From: Fimenecus sp045532175
GTDB taxonomy: Bacteria; Bacillota; Clostridia; Oscillospirales; Acutalibacteraceae
Assembly (NCBI GenBank): GCA_045532175.1
Contig: JAZSFK010000030.1
Coordinates: forward strand, 1 to 64,000
Length of the DNA: 64,000 bases
Direction: 5' to 3'
Shown here: positions 26,760 through 33,435 of the stretch, in pieces
Layout of the letters: the number at the start of each line of letters is the position of its first letter
Position numbering within the stretch: the stretch's first letter is position 1
The notes under the pieces: generated by a model
The model's database searches: none
Seen by the model: the letters and a program-made list of their open reading frames with translations, nothing else
Told to the model about the DNA's origin: nothing
Program-made: the position numbers and the translations under genes

Positions 26760-26815
26760 GACAAATAACCGCAAATGTTCACAAAAGCGAACAATTGCGG
26801 TTATTTTTTTAAACC
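26760..26815 (-). terminator. Bidirectional-looking terminator beyond the XRE gene
   Basis: Long inverted repeat: AATAACCGCAA (from 26764) with TTGCGGTTATT (ending 26805), the inner GTTC/GAAC also pairing. On the minus strand it overlaps the XRE stop codon and is followed by a T-rich stretch. On the plus strand it ends in seven T. Confidence 0.8.
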
Positions 26816-27001
26816 CAATATAAAATCTGACGATACATTATATAATTGACAGAGTTTAATTAAATGGTGGATTGGCAATTCGTTTGCACCTCTTTCATAT
26901 CGTGCATACATTGTTTGCGATGTTCCAAGGATTTCCGCAACCTGCTGTTGTGTCAAATCATTGTCTTCTCGCAAATCTCTCAATATTTTAATATAGTCCA
27001 T
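26801..27001 (-). CDS. XRE-family helix-turn-helix repressor
   Basis: 66-residue single-domain DNA-binding protein: YIKILRDLREDNDLTQQQVAEILGTSQTMYARYERGANELPIHHLIKLCQLYNVSSDFILGL is a complete HTH_3 domain with no sensor domain. ATG 27001 is used because GGTGG lies seven bases upstream. It is transcribed divergently from the membrane SH3 protein gene; two identical palindromes between them are likely its operators. Confidence 0.92.
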   Translation of the reverse strand: MDYIKILRDLREDNDLTQQQVAEILGTSQTMYARYERGANELPIHHLIKLCQLYNVSSDFILGLKK

Positions 27002-27026
27002 AAATACCACCGTGATTATTATACCA

Positions 27027-27042
27027 AGTAAATATGTTTACT
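27027..27042. promoter_or_regulatory. Operator 1, AGTAAA-N4-TTTACT
   Basis: Perfect inverted repeat AGTAAA (27027-27032), TATG, TTTACT (27037-27042). Its centre lies 25 bases from that of operator 2, just upstream of the -35 hexamer of the plus-strand promoter and 25 bases before the XRE start codon. Likely binding site of the neighbouring XRE protein. Confidence 0.75.
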
Positions 27043-27043
27043 A

Positions 27044-27072
27044 TTGACATTAGTAAAGATTTTTACTATAAT
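27044..27072 (+). promoter_or_regulatory. Consensus sigma-A promoter for the SH3 membrane protein
   Basis: TTGACA (27044-27049) and TATAAT (27067-27072), both perfect, with 17-base spacing. The -10 box shares its first base with operator 2, so repressor binding should block polymerase. Confidence 0.9.
27052..27067. promoter_or_regulatory. Operator 2, AGTAAA-N4-TTTACT
   Basis: Same arms and same four-base gap as operator 1: AGTAAA (27052-27057), GATT, TTTACT (27062-27067). It lies in the promoter spacer and touches the -10 box. Confidence 0.75.
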
Positions 27073-27106
27073 AACGATGAAAATATATTGATTGGGTGGG
27101 GATAAA

Positions 27107-28369
27107 ATGGATAACAATTCAGTTGAAAACAAATCTTGCATTGATATAGAAAGAATGAACACGGAAAAAGAGTTTATTCCTGTTCTGGAAAACATAAATG
27201 CATTTATTCTTCTTGAAGAATATTCAAGAGCAAGTGATTTGGCGGATAAAATTATCATCGATAAGCCAGCATCTCCGGTTGGATGGTTTGCAAAAGCTGT
27301 TGTTGTATCTAATAATTTTAAAGCAAAAAGTTTGTGCGATGAGAATTTTATTGATAAGTATAAAATTTATGAAAAGAACATTCAGAATGCTATAAAAACA
27401 GCAAATGACGAAACAAAAGAATACATATCCGAAAAGCATAACGATTATGAAAGGGAATGTATAGAATTTACTGAAAGTGCTATTGTAGATTCCTTGTCTA
27501 TACTTTTTGACAATGTTACTAAATATAATTTGAGTCGGGAAGAAACATGTGTACTTTTAGGCAAGGTTTTTGACGAAGACATGAAGGAACGCTTGAGTTA
27601 TGCTTGGACAAAGGATAACAGCAACATATACATTAATCTTTATGATGCTTTGCTACGTGTTAATTATAGGAACTATAAAAGTTATGAATCAGGATATACC
27701 ACTTTAACAGATGAAACAATCGAAGGGGTATTAGAGTTGATGTCTGCTAAGCCAAGAAAATCAAGCTCTGACATGGAAGATATGTTTATTTCTGTTATAT
27801 TACAAGTTTGTTCATTTTTACACATTAATCCGGGTAATATTCACAACTATTATACGGAAAAGAAGCTTAAAGAATATGAAGAAGAAAAGCGCATTGAGAA
27901 AGAAAAACGGCTTGAAGAAGAAAGAAGACTGGAAGAAGAATTAGAAAGAGAACTAAAAGAAGAAGAAAGAAAATTACACGAACAACGAAAAAAAGAAAAA
28001 ACAAAAAAACTAATCAAGACGATAGTTGTTATTGTTGCATTGGTTGCTGCAGCTGTCTTAATCATAACAACATTTAATAATATTACAAAGGAGAAAGCAA
28101 ACGAGCCTACCACAGTATCCGACATGGAAAATAATAATACAGAAAAGTATTATGTATATGTAATGGCAGACGATTGTAAGGCGATTAACATCCGCACAGG
28201 TCCGGGAAAAAACTATGATGTAGTCGCTGTTATCAGAGACCGCTCAATTAAAATGCATCCAATGGGAATGACGGATGGCGATTGGATTGCGGTTGGTACA
28301 GATGAATATGGGGAAGCCTGGGTAAATAAAGATGTTGTTAAGATGGTTGAAGAAGAAAGGGAGGTGTAA
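27107..28369 (+). CDS. Single-pass membrane protein with cytoplasmic helical domain and extracellular SH3b
   Basis: 420 residues. The N-terminal ~250 are helical and soluble and may be TPR-like (EEYSRASDLADKIIIDKPASPVGWFAKAVVV). A highly charged Glu/Arg/Lys coiled coil spans about residues 254-302, one transmembrane helix about 305-323, and a bacterial SH3 domain about 347-415 (DCKAINIRTGPGKNYDVVAVI, GDWIAVGTDEYGEAWVNKD). The topology suggests a wall-sensing receptor with a cytoplasmic output, but this is inference. ATG 27107 follows GGGTGGGG; a longer TTG start is unlikely. The next small gene begins 2 bases after its stop. Confidence 0.75.
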   Translation: MDNNSVENKSCIDIERMNTEKEFIPVLENINAFILLEEYSRASDLADKIIIDKPASPVGWFAKAVVVSNNFKAKSLCDENFIDKYKIYEKNIQNAIKTANDETKEYISEKHNDYERECIEFTESAIVDSLSILFDNVTKYNLSREETCVLLGKVFDEDMKERLSYAWTKDNSNIYINLYDALLRVNYRNYKSYESGYTTLTDETIEGVLELMSAKPRKSSSDMEDMFISVILQVCSFLHINPGNIHNYYTEKKLKEYEEEKRIEKEKRLEEERRLEEELERELKEEERKLHEQRKKEKTKKLIKTIVVIVALVAAAVLIITTFNNITKEKANEPTTVSDMENNNTEKYYVYVMADDCKAINIRTGPGKNYDVVAVIRDRSIKMHPMGMTDGDWIAVGTDEYGEAWVNKDVVKMVEEEREV

Positions 28370-28371
28370 AG

Positions 28372-28497
28372 ATGAAGTGTTGTAAATATTGCAAGTACTT
28401 CTGTCGCAAGAACGGAATAGGTTGGTGCTTGTACCACAATTACTCAACCAGTGAATCCGGAGGAAGTATGTGTAGCCATTTTTCAAAGGATTTCTAA
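28372..28497 (+). CDS. Small Cys-rich protein, 41 residues
   Basis: Reading frame ATG 28372 to TAA 28497, with GGGAGGTG eight bases upstream inside the end of the SH3 gene. The protein has six cysteines (MKCCKYCKYFCRKNG, WCLYHNYSTS, MCSHF). The spacing resembles small zinc-binding proteins often seen in phage and accessory regions, of unknown function. Tight coupling to the SH3 protein gene suggests a shared role. It is too short for automatic calls, but its ribosome-binding site is strong. Confidence 0.6.
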   Translation: MKCCKYCKYFCRKNGIGWCLYHNYSTSESGGSMCSHFSKDF

Positions 28498-28515
28498 TGC
28501 AGAGGGCAAATAATG

Positions 28516-28548
28516 AAAAGACCGAGTGATTTTACTCGGTCTTTTTTA
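28516..28548 (+). terminator. Terminator after the Cys-rich small gene
   Basis: Stem AAAAGACCGAGT / ACTCGGTCTTTT around loop GATTTT, followed by T residues to 28547. Confidence 0.9.
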
Positions 28549-28658
28549 TGTATCATTATATTTGTGTCCGGTTCTCCTCATCGCATTTATTTTCGAATTA
28601 CAATAATGTTATCAAACGGAAGGTCAAGGGCATATTCAAAATAAAAAATAAAAATCCC

Positions 28659-28687
28659 TTGACAATCCGGAAAAAAGAGGCTACAAT
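28659..28687 (+). promoter_or_regulatory. Sigma-A promoter of the phage-like operon
   Basis: TTGACA (28659-28664), 17 bases, TACAAT (28682-28687). It drives the gene at 28779 and is followed 14 bases later by a LexA-type box. A leader inverted repeat AAAACGTAT/ATACGTTTT (28717-28746) lies further downstream. Confidence 0.85.
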
Positions 28688-28700
28688 AATAATTGCAAGG

Positions 28701-28714
28701 TGAACAAATGTTCG
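28701..28714. promoter_or_regulatory. Candidate LexA (SOS) box
   Basis: GAAC-AAAT-GTTC at 28702-28713, flanked by T and G, fits the Gram-positive LexA/DinR pattern CGAAC-N4-GTTCG at all but the first base. It lies at about +8 to +20 of the promoter at 28659-28687, where bound LexA would block transcription. The palindrome is seen; LexA control is inference. Confidence 0.65.
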
Positions 28715-28778
28715 ATAAAACGTATGTATGAAAGTATATACGTTTTAATTTTTTCTCTGAAAAGGAGGCTGTATTACT

Positions 28779-29180
28779 ATGAACAATAAAAAATTAATTG
28801 AGATTTCCAACGAAGATTATCTTTTTCTCACGGAAGATTTGAGAACGATGGATATCGCGACCGTTGATAAGAGAATAAGATACCTTGTCTTTAACAAAAA
28901 ACAAAGAATGATTGATACTGTCCGCAGTGTTCTTGATAATGAACTGACGGAAACGGAAAGAGAAATTGCTCTTGACTATTGGTGCGATAATCTTTTGGTT
29001 GAGGAAATCGCAAAGAAGCATAATATGTCACGAACAAGGTTTTATCGTACAGTAAAAGTCATTGAAGAAAAAATTAATATGTACCTAAAATATGTGGTGG
29101 TTTATTACAATGACAGTCCTCCTACGAAGGAGGATTTTTTGACCTTTTTAAAGGAAAAGGGGGAATTTTTTGAAAACTGA
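28779..29180 (+). CDS. Phage-type late regulator, sigma-70 region 4-like (ArpU/UviA-like)
   Basis: 133 residues. The central part LTETEREIALDYWCDNLLVEEIAKKHNMSRTRFYRTVKVIEEKI is a sigma region 4-like helix-turn-helix. Size and fold fit ArpU-like phage late-gene activators or small sigma-like regulators such as UviA of clostridial bacteriocin loci; I cannot choose between them. AAGGAGG precedes the ATG. It is the first gene of the operon running to 32349 and lies behind the candidate LexA box, so DNA damage may induce it. Confidence 0.7.
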   Translation: MNNKKLIEISNEDYLFLTEDLRTMDIATVDKRIRYLVFNKKQRMIDTVRSVLDNELTETEREIALDYWCDNLLVEEIAKKHNMSRTRFYRTVKVIEEKINMYLKYVVVYYNDSPPTKEDFLTFLKEKGEFFEN

Positions 29181-29403
29181 AACAATGACATTAAGAGAAT
29201 TGGGACAGGAATACGAAAAAAATGCAAGGCTGCAACAGTTTTTCATAGATAAATGCAAGGCGGATATAAAAAAGGCGGAGATGTCGGGGGACACGGATTC
29301 AGTAATTCAACTGAAATCTGACTTGAATAAATTTGTGAAGATAAAACAGGAAATTCTTCAAACGGCAAATTATTTGAAGAATTACTATAAAGGAGAGATT
29401 TAA
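29170..29403 (+). CDS. Small helical protein of the phage-like operon
   Basis: 77 residues, almost entirely alpha-helical and charged (LGQEYEKNARLQQFFIDKCKADIKKAEM, LKSDLNKFVKIKQEILQTANYLKNYY), with no recognised family. The TTG at 29170 is preferred because AAGGGGG lies six bases upstream; the in-frame ATG at 29185 is 21 bases from any ribosome-binding site. It overlaps the regulator gene by 11 bases and its stop shares a base with the next start, so it is surely part of the operon. Confidence 0.6.
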   Translation: MKTETMTLRELGQEYEKNARLQQFFIDKCKADIKKAEMSGDTDSVIQLKSDLNKFVKIKQEILQTANYLKNYYKGEI

Positions 29404-30929
29404 TGGAAAAAAGAATTATTTCTATTGATGTGACCCCAAAAAGCAGTAATGAAAATATTGAAGATGCAGGTGTTATGTGGGAACACAATGCCACAGAAAT
29501 ACACTTTAAAATTGACCCTGCATACATAGGTGATTATCGTTATTATCTGGAATATCGTTCGCTTATCGGAACAAAGGACAGAACACAATTTCTGGAGCTT
29601 AATACCGCGAATAATGTGATTGTATATACGATTCCCGTGTCAATGAGCTCATTAAAGGGTGTTGAATGTTATTTCAATATTGTGAAATTTGATGGTGACG
29701 GTAACACAACACAGATAATAAAGCCGAAAAAGTTCGGACTTACCTTTGATTTTTCGCCTGATACGGATAACTCTCTTGCTAAGGTAAATGATTTTTCTGT
29801 CAATGCTTTGATGGAAGCAATTCGCCTTGGTGTATTTAAGGGCGAAAAGGGTGATAAGGGCGACAAAGGTAACACCGGTGAAAAAGGTGATAAAGGTGAT
29901 GCCGGTGAGGTAATGCTGGATTATGCACACAAAACCTTTGCACCTGCAATTAAGGGTAAAAAATCAGGAAAAACGATTTTCATCGATGATGCCACATCAA
30001 TAGGGCATAAGGCTGATGTTGTCATAAAAAACAAAAATTTATGGAAGGGTAAAGGCGTTTTAGGAAAAGGCACTTATTCATATACTCAAGAGGTGAATAT
30101 AACAGAGCCGATTGTTATCAGCTTAAAAAGAAGTGACGACTTAACATGCAGCGCGAATATCTGGAGGATTGCGGTATATTACCGTGACGGTTCGGCAGGA
30201 TATATTTCTGACAATGAGACCGCAAGTACATATTCAGAAAAATTTAATGCCACGGAACAAAACCCCATTGAAAAAATTACTGTTCGTGAAACGAATATCA
30301 CGTCCGGAAATTATTATGATATTCAGGTTGAGGTTGGTGAGGTTGCAACAGAATATGTATCGCCCATTATGGACTTTTCAGAAACAAAGCTTTTCAAAAG
30401 CGGTAAGAATATGTGGGGTAATGGTGATGTGACAGTTGAGTCGGCATATAATTCTATTGCACTTGACTATCCCTTGATTGCAGGACATACATATACCCTC
30501 AGCGCAGATGTGGAATCTGCGGATACGGATAAAACAACCTGTCTTGTGTACGGTCTTACAATTCAAAAGGCGCTTGGTCAGATTGAAAGAGGAAAAAGAA
30601 AATCCATAACTTTTACGCTGACGGAGGATGTCGATAAAATTACATTCTATGCAAGTAACAATTCAACTAACGGTGAAAACGACAGCGCATCTTTTAAAAA
30701 TATTCAGCTTGAATTAGGCGAGAATGCAACGGAATTTGAAGCATACAGCGGTGCTGAATGGGTTTATTTTGATGCAGAGGGATATGCGGAAGCAAATGCC
30801 GACGGAAAATCCACAGTCCTAATTCCCAAGGAAAAGAATGTTTCATTAGAGGTTGAATACAGCAGGGATTTAGGCGGAATAATTGAAAAGCTTTGTAATG
30901 CTGTTGTAAATCTCGGCGGAGTGATTTAA
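29403..30929 (+). CDS. Phage tail-fibre/baseplate protein with collagen-like repeat
   Basis: 508 residues. The N-terminal ~135 look like a BppU-type baseplate attachment domain (ISIDVTPKSSNENIEDAG, TEIHFKIDPAYIGDYRYYLEYRS, MEAIRLGVFK). Eight collagen-like Gly-X-Y triplets follow at about 147-170 (GEKGDKGDKGNTGEKGDKG). Then come beta-rich modules, two containing NLW/NMWG-type starts and the phrase EVGEVATEY or ELGENATEF, typical of phage carbohydrate-binding fibre domains. The C-terminus is VEYSRDLGGIIEKLCNAVVNLGGVI. No other tail genes are present, which is odd for a working phage. Confidence 0.75.
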   Translation: MEKRIISIDVTPKSSNENIEDAGVMWEHNATEIHFKIDPAYIGDYRYYLEYRSLIGTKDRTQFLELNTANNVIVYTIPVSMSSLKGVECYFNIVKFDGDGNTTQIIKPKKFGLTFDFSPDTDNSLAKVNDFSVNALMEAIRLGVFKGEKGDKGDKGNTGEKGDKGDAGEVMLDYAHKTFAPAIKGKKSGKTIFIDDATSIGHKADVVIKNKNLWKGKGVLGKGTYSYTQEVNITEPIVISLKRSDDLTCSANIWRIAVYYRDGSAGYISDNETASTYSEKFNATEQNPIEKITVRETNITSGNYYDIQVEVGEVATEYVSPIMDFSETKLFKSGKNMWGNGDVTVESAYNSIALDYPLIAGHTYTLSADVESADTDKTTCLVYGLTIQKALGQIERGKRKSITFTLTEDVDKITFYASNNSTNGENDSASFKNIQLELGENATEFEAYSGAEWVYFDAEGYAEANADGKSTVLIPKEKNVSLEVEYSRDLGGIIEKLCNAVVNLGGVI

Positions 30930-30940
30930 GGAGGTAGGAT

Positions 30941-31843
30941 ATGTCAGTATATAAAGGTATAGACGTTTCAAAATGGCAGGGACGAATTGACTGGCCCCTT
31001 GTAAAAAGCGATGGGATACAATTTGCTATGATTCGCTCCACATACGGTTGGGGTAAGGATAATATTGATGTGATGTTTGAAAGAAACTATCAAAATGCAA
31101 AAAAATTAGGTATTCCCGTTGGTGCATATCATTATTCTTATGCACGTACCGTGGCAGAGGCGATAAGCGAGGCAGAACATTGCTACTCTGTAATTAAAGG
31201 GAAGACTTTTGAGTATCCGATTGCCTTTGATATGGAGGATTCAAGTGTTGCAAATCTCGGCAAGACAAGAATTTCCGAAATTGCAAAAGCTTTTTGCGAA
31301 AGGCTGGAAGCCTACGGATATTATGTTTGTATTTATGCCAACAAGCATTGGCTTGAGAATTATTTTACAGAGGATATTTTCAATAGGTATGACATCTGGT
31401 TGGCTCAATGGGGGAACAGGCCGACCTTCGAAAAAACCTATGGTATGTGGCAGAAAAGCGCCAGGGGTAGAGTGAACGGCATCAGCGGATATGTTGATTT
31501 GGACGAGTCCTACAAGCATTATCCGTCCATTATGAAGTATAATTCTCTTAACGGATTCAAGAAAAAGGAAGAGGACACAAAGCCTGACACAAAGCCTGTT
31601 CAGAAGCCGGTGACAAGGACTTTTTCTGCAGGGGATAAGGTTGTGCTCAAAAATGCAAGGCTTTTTGTGTCTTCAACGGCATCCACTGAGGTGAAGCACA
31701 TAGAGGGTGAATATTACATCTATGACGGCAAAGAGATAAACGGAAGAATGAGAATCACGAATTCTTCTGCAAGAGTCGGCAAAAAGCCGATTTCGGAAAA
31801 TGTTACAGGCTTTGTTAAAAAAGAGGAGCTTGGAGCAATATGA
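30941..31843 (+). CDS. GH25 lysozyme (endolysin)
   Basis: 300-residue muramidase cleaving MurNAc-GlcNAc bonds. The catalytic domain (about 1-195) has GIDVSKWQGRIDW, GIPVGAYHYSYA and the acidic catalytic pair in IAFDMEDSS, then IWLAQWG. A Lys/Pro/Thr linker leads to an SH3-like C-terminal module (about 228-300; FSAGDKVVLKNARLFVSS ending TGFVKKEELGAI) common in gut phage lysins. No signal peptide is present, so export would depend on the holin encoded two genes later. AGGAGG precedes the ATG; the next gene overlaps by four bases. Confidence 0.93.
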   Translation: MSVYKGIDVSKWQGRIDWPLVKSDGIQFAMIRSTYGWGKDNIDVMFERNYQNAKKLGIPVGAYHYSYARTVAEAISEAEHCYSVIKGKTFEYPIAFDMEDSSVANLGKTRISEIAKAFCERLEAYGYYVCIYANKHWLENYFTEDIFNRYDIWLAQWGNRPTFEKTYGMWQKSARGRVNGISGYVDLDESYKHYPSIMKYNSLNGFKKKEEDTKPDTKPVQKPVTRTFSAGDKVVLKNARLFVSSTASTEVKHIEGEYYIYDGKEINGRMRITNSSARVGKKPISENVTGFVKKEELGAI

Positions 31844-32094
31844 TGGAGACGGATGTTTTGAATCACAGACTTGATGCGGTGGAGGAGGATATTAAAATCC
31901 TCTACAAGAAGGTTAATGAGGTAACTCTTACACAGGTGCAAAGTGTCACAAAACTTGACAGTATGCTGGTTACTCTCGGCGAGTTAAAGGAAAGCATTGA
32001 AGCACTCAAAAGACGTCCGGGTTGGTTGTGGGACAAGGTTGTTGTCGCCATAATCGGTGCTTTTTGCGGTGCTTTGGTAAACATTTTTATATAA
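31840..32094 (+). CDS. XhlA-like hemolysin/holin-associated protein
   Basis: 84 residues: an N-terminal coiled coil (LNHRLDAVEEDIKILYKKVNEVTLTQVQSVTKLDSM) and one C-terminal transmembrane helix (VVVAIIGAFCGALVNIFI). This is the XhlA layout; XhlA works with a holin in phage PBSX-type lysis. It overlaps the lysozyme stop by four bases, and the holin starts nine bases after its stop. Confidence 0.8.
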   Translation: MMETDVLNHRLDAVEEDIKILYKKVNEVTLTQVQSVTKLDSMLVTLGELKESIEALKRRPGWLWDKVVVAIIGAFCGALVNIFI

Positions 32095-32103
32095 GGAGAA
32101 AAT

Positions 32104-32349
32104 ATGATTGATTTTATAACGGAAAACGCCTTGTTGCTGGTTCCTGTATTGAACATAGTAGGTGTAATAATTAAAAACACCGAAAAAATTCCTGATAAGT
32201 ATATTCCGTTTATACTTTTGTTTTTGGGTATTCTCGGAGCAATAGCAATTCTCGGGGTATCTGCTGAAAGTGTTTTGCAGGGAATATTGGTCACAGGCAC
32301 AGCGGTTTACGGAAATCAGATAGTCAAGCAAATTAAAAAAACCGAATAA
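32104..32349 (+). CDS. Phage holin
   Basis: 81 residues with two to three hydrophobic segments (LLLVPVLNIVGVII, YIPFILLFLGILGAIAIL, a weaker third) and a basic C-terminus (VKQIKKTE). KIPDKYIPFILLFLGI and TGTAVYGNQIVKQI match the clostridial phage holin class. It would form the membrane pores that release the GH25 enzyme. AAGGAG lies upstream. Last gene of the operon; a bidirectional terminator follows. Confidence 0.82.
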   Translation: MIDFITENALLLVPVLNIVGVIIKNTEKIPDKYIPFILLFLGILGAIAILGVSAESVLQGILVTGTAVYGNQIVKQIKKTE

Positions 32350-32370
32350 ACATTGAGCAGGAAATAAAGT

Positions 32371-32411
32371 AAAAGAGTCGATAGGACAGAACCTATTGAC
32401 TCTTTCGTTTT
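32371..32411. terminator. Bidirectional terminator between holin and VanY-like gene
   Basis: AAAAGAGTCGATAGG ... CCTATTGACTCTTT with loop ACAGAA and one mismatch. A T-rich tail lies on the plus side and complementary A residues serve the convergent minus-strand gene. Confidence 0.82.
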
Positions 32412-32425
32412 ATAATAATTCAGTT

Positions 32426-33277
32426 TTATACCAATCCTAAATATTCCTCAAGGCAGAGGTTTTTTTCTTTCATCTCCGTTGCGGCTGCAACACCAACATA
32501 TCTCCAATGCCAAGGCTGATAAATCATACCTGTTATTTCCGTTTTATCCTTGGGATAGCGAAGAACAAAGCCGTATTTATAAGCATTTGTCATAAGCCAG
32601 TTGAATTCCTTTGATGATGCAAAGTCTGCATTTGTCGGAGCAAAATCAATGGCAAGTCCTGCACCGTTTTCGCTGTAGCCTGCAGGGTTTATTCTCATTT
32701 CAACATTTTTGATTGCCTCTTCCTCTGTGTTGCCGTTTGTAATAAAGGCTTGAAGCTTTTTATCGTACAGGCTTTTCTGGGTACTGTAATTCTGATAGCC
32801 CGAAGATGGAATGAGGATTATCTTTTCCTCGCCCGACAATGCTGCATTATACATTCGGTTGTAATTCTCCACTATTCTTTCGTCCATATAAATATCGGTT
32901 GCATCAGAAACAGGTGCAACAACAGGGTAGAAGTTTTTACCAAGTCCAAAATTCTTATTGATGAGTGTTACTGCCCAGTTTTCACTGTTAAGCATTTCAA
33001 TGGGATTATAAGCTTCGGGGTCAATGGCAGGAAAGCTTGAAGTTCCTGTCTGTGTGCCATCGGGAGTAGGTGCGGGGCTTGTAGGTAATGAACTCTGGGG
33101 AGATTGAGTTGAGTTTTCTGACGGTTCGGTGGTTATTTCTGCATTTTTTATTTCTATTTCGGCTTCGTTATACTCACCGCCACTACAGAAAATCATATAT
33201 AAAACAACAAGAAAGCTCATTATTACTGCCAATGATAAAAGGAGGACAGCACGTGTTTTCATTTGTCTGTTTTTCAT
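32426..33277 (-). CDS. VanY/M15B-family protein, probable pseudo-carboxypeptidase
   Basis: 283 residues: N-terminal membrane anchor (about 8-31), a Ser/Thr/Pro linker (about 45-75), then an M15B fold (LIPSSGYQNYSTQKSLYDKK, EFNWLMTNAYKYGFVLRYPKDKTEITGM, QPWHWRYVG). In active VanY the zinc His is in SEHxxGLAxD and the catalytic Glu in EPWH. Here the first is SENGAGLAID (Asn204, codon at 32666-32668) and the second YQPWHW (Gln254, codon at 32516-32518), so a zinc ligand and the general base are both replaced. A D-Ala-D-Ala binding rather than cutting role is possible. Confidence 0.8.
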   Translation of the reverse strand: MKNRQMKTRAVLLLSLAVIMSFLVVLYMIFCSGGEYNEAEIEIKNAEITTEPSENSTQSPQSSLPTSPAPTPDGTQTGTSSFPAIDPEAYNPIEMLNSENWAVTLINKNFGLGKNFYPVVAPVSDATDIYMDERIVENYNRMYNAALSGEEKIILIPSSGYQNYSTQKSLYDKKLQAFITNGNTEEEAIKNVEMRINPAGYSENGAGLAIDFAPTNADFASSKEFNWLMTNAYKYGFVLRYPKDKTEITGMIYQPWHWRYVGVAAATEMKEKNLCLEEYLGLV

Positions 33278-33435
33278 AGCTTCAGATTTTCCCTTCTCGG
33301 TTTAAGGTATATATAATAGTTTAGTATCTTTTCCCGTTAATGTCAATATTTGCAATTTTTTTAAAATATATAGTGACTAAACAAAAAAAGTGTGATAGAA
33401 TATAAAAGGTTATATTTATAATGGAGGCTGAATGT

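Noticed and set aside
26772..26792. GTTC...GAAC considered as a second LexA site
   Set aside because: The half-sites are in the inverse order (GTTC first) and form the inner stem of a terminator.
29840..29910. Short tandem repeats in the fibre gene considered as a CRISPR or minisatellite
   Set aside because: They encode in-frame Gly-X-Y collagen triplets and have no spacer structure.
26801..32349. Complete integrated prophage
   Set aside because: No integrase, capsid, terminase, tail-tube genes or att-like direct repeats are visible; only regulator, fibre and lysis genes are present.
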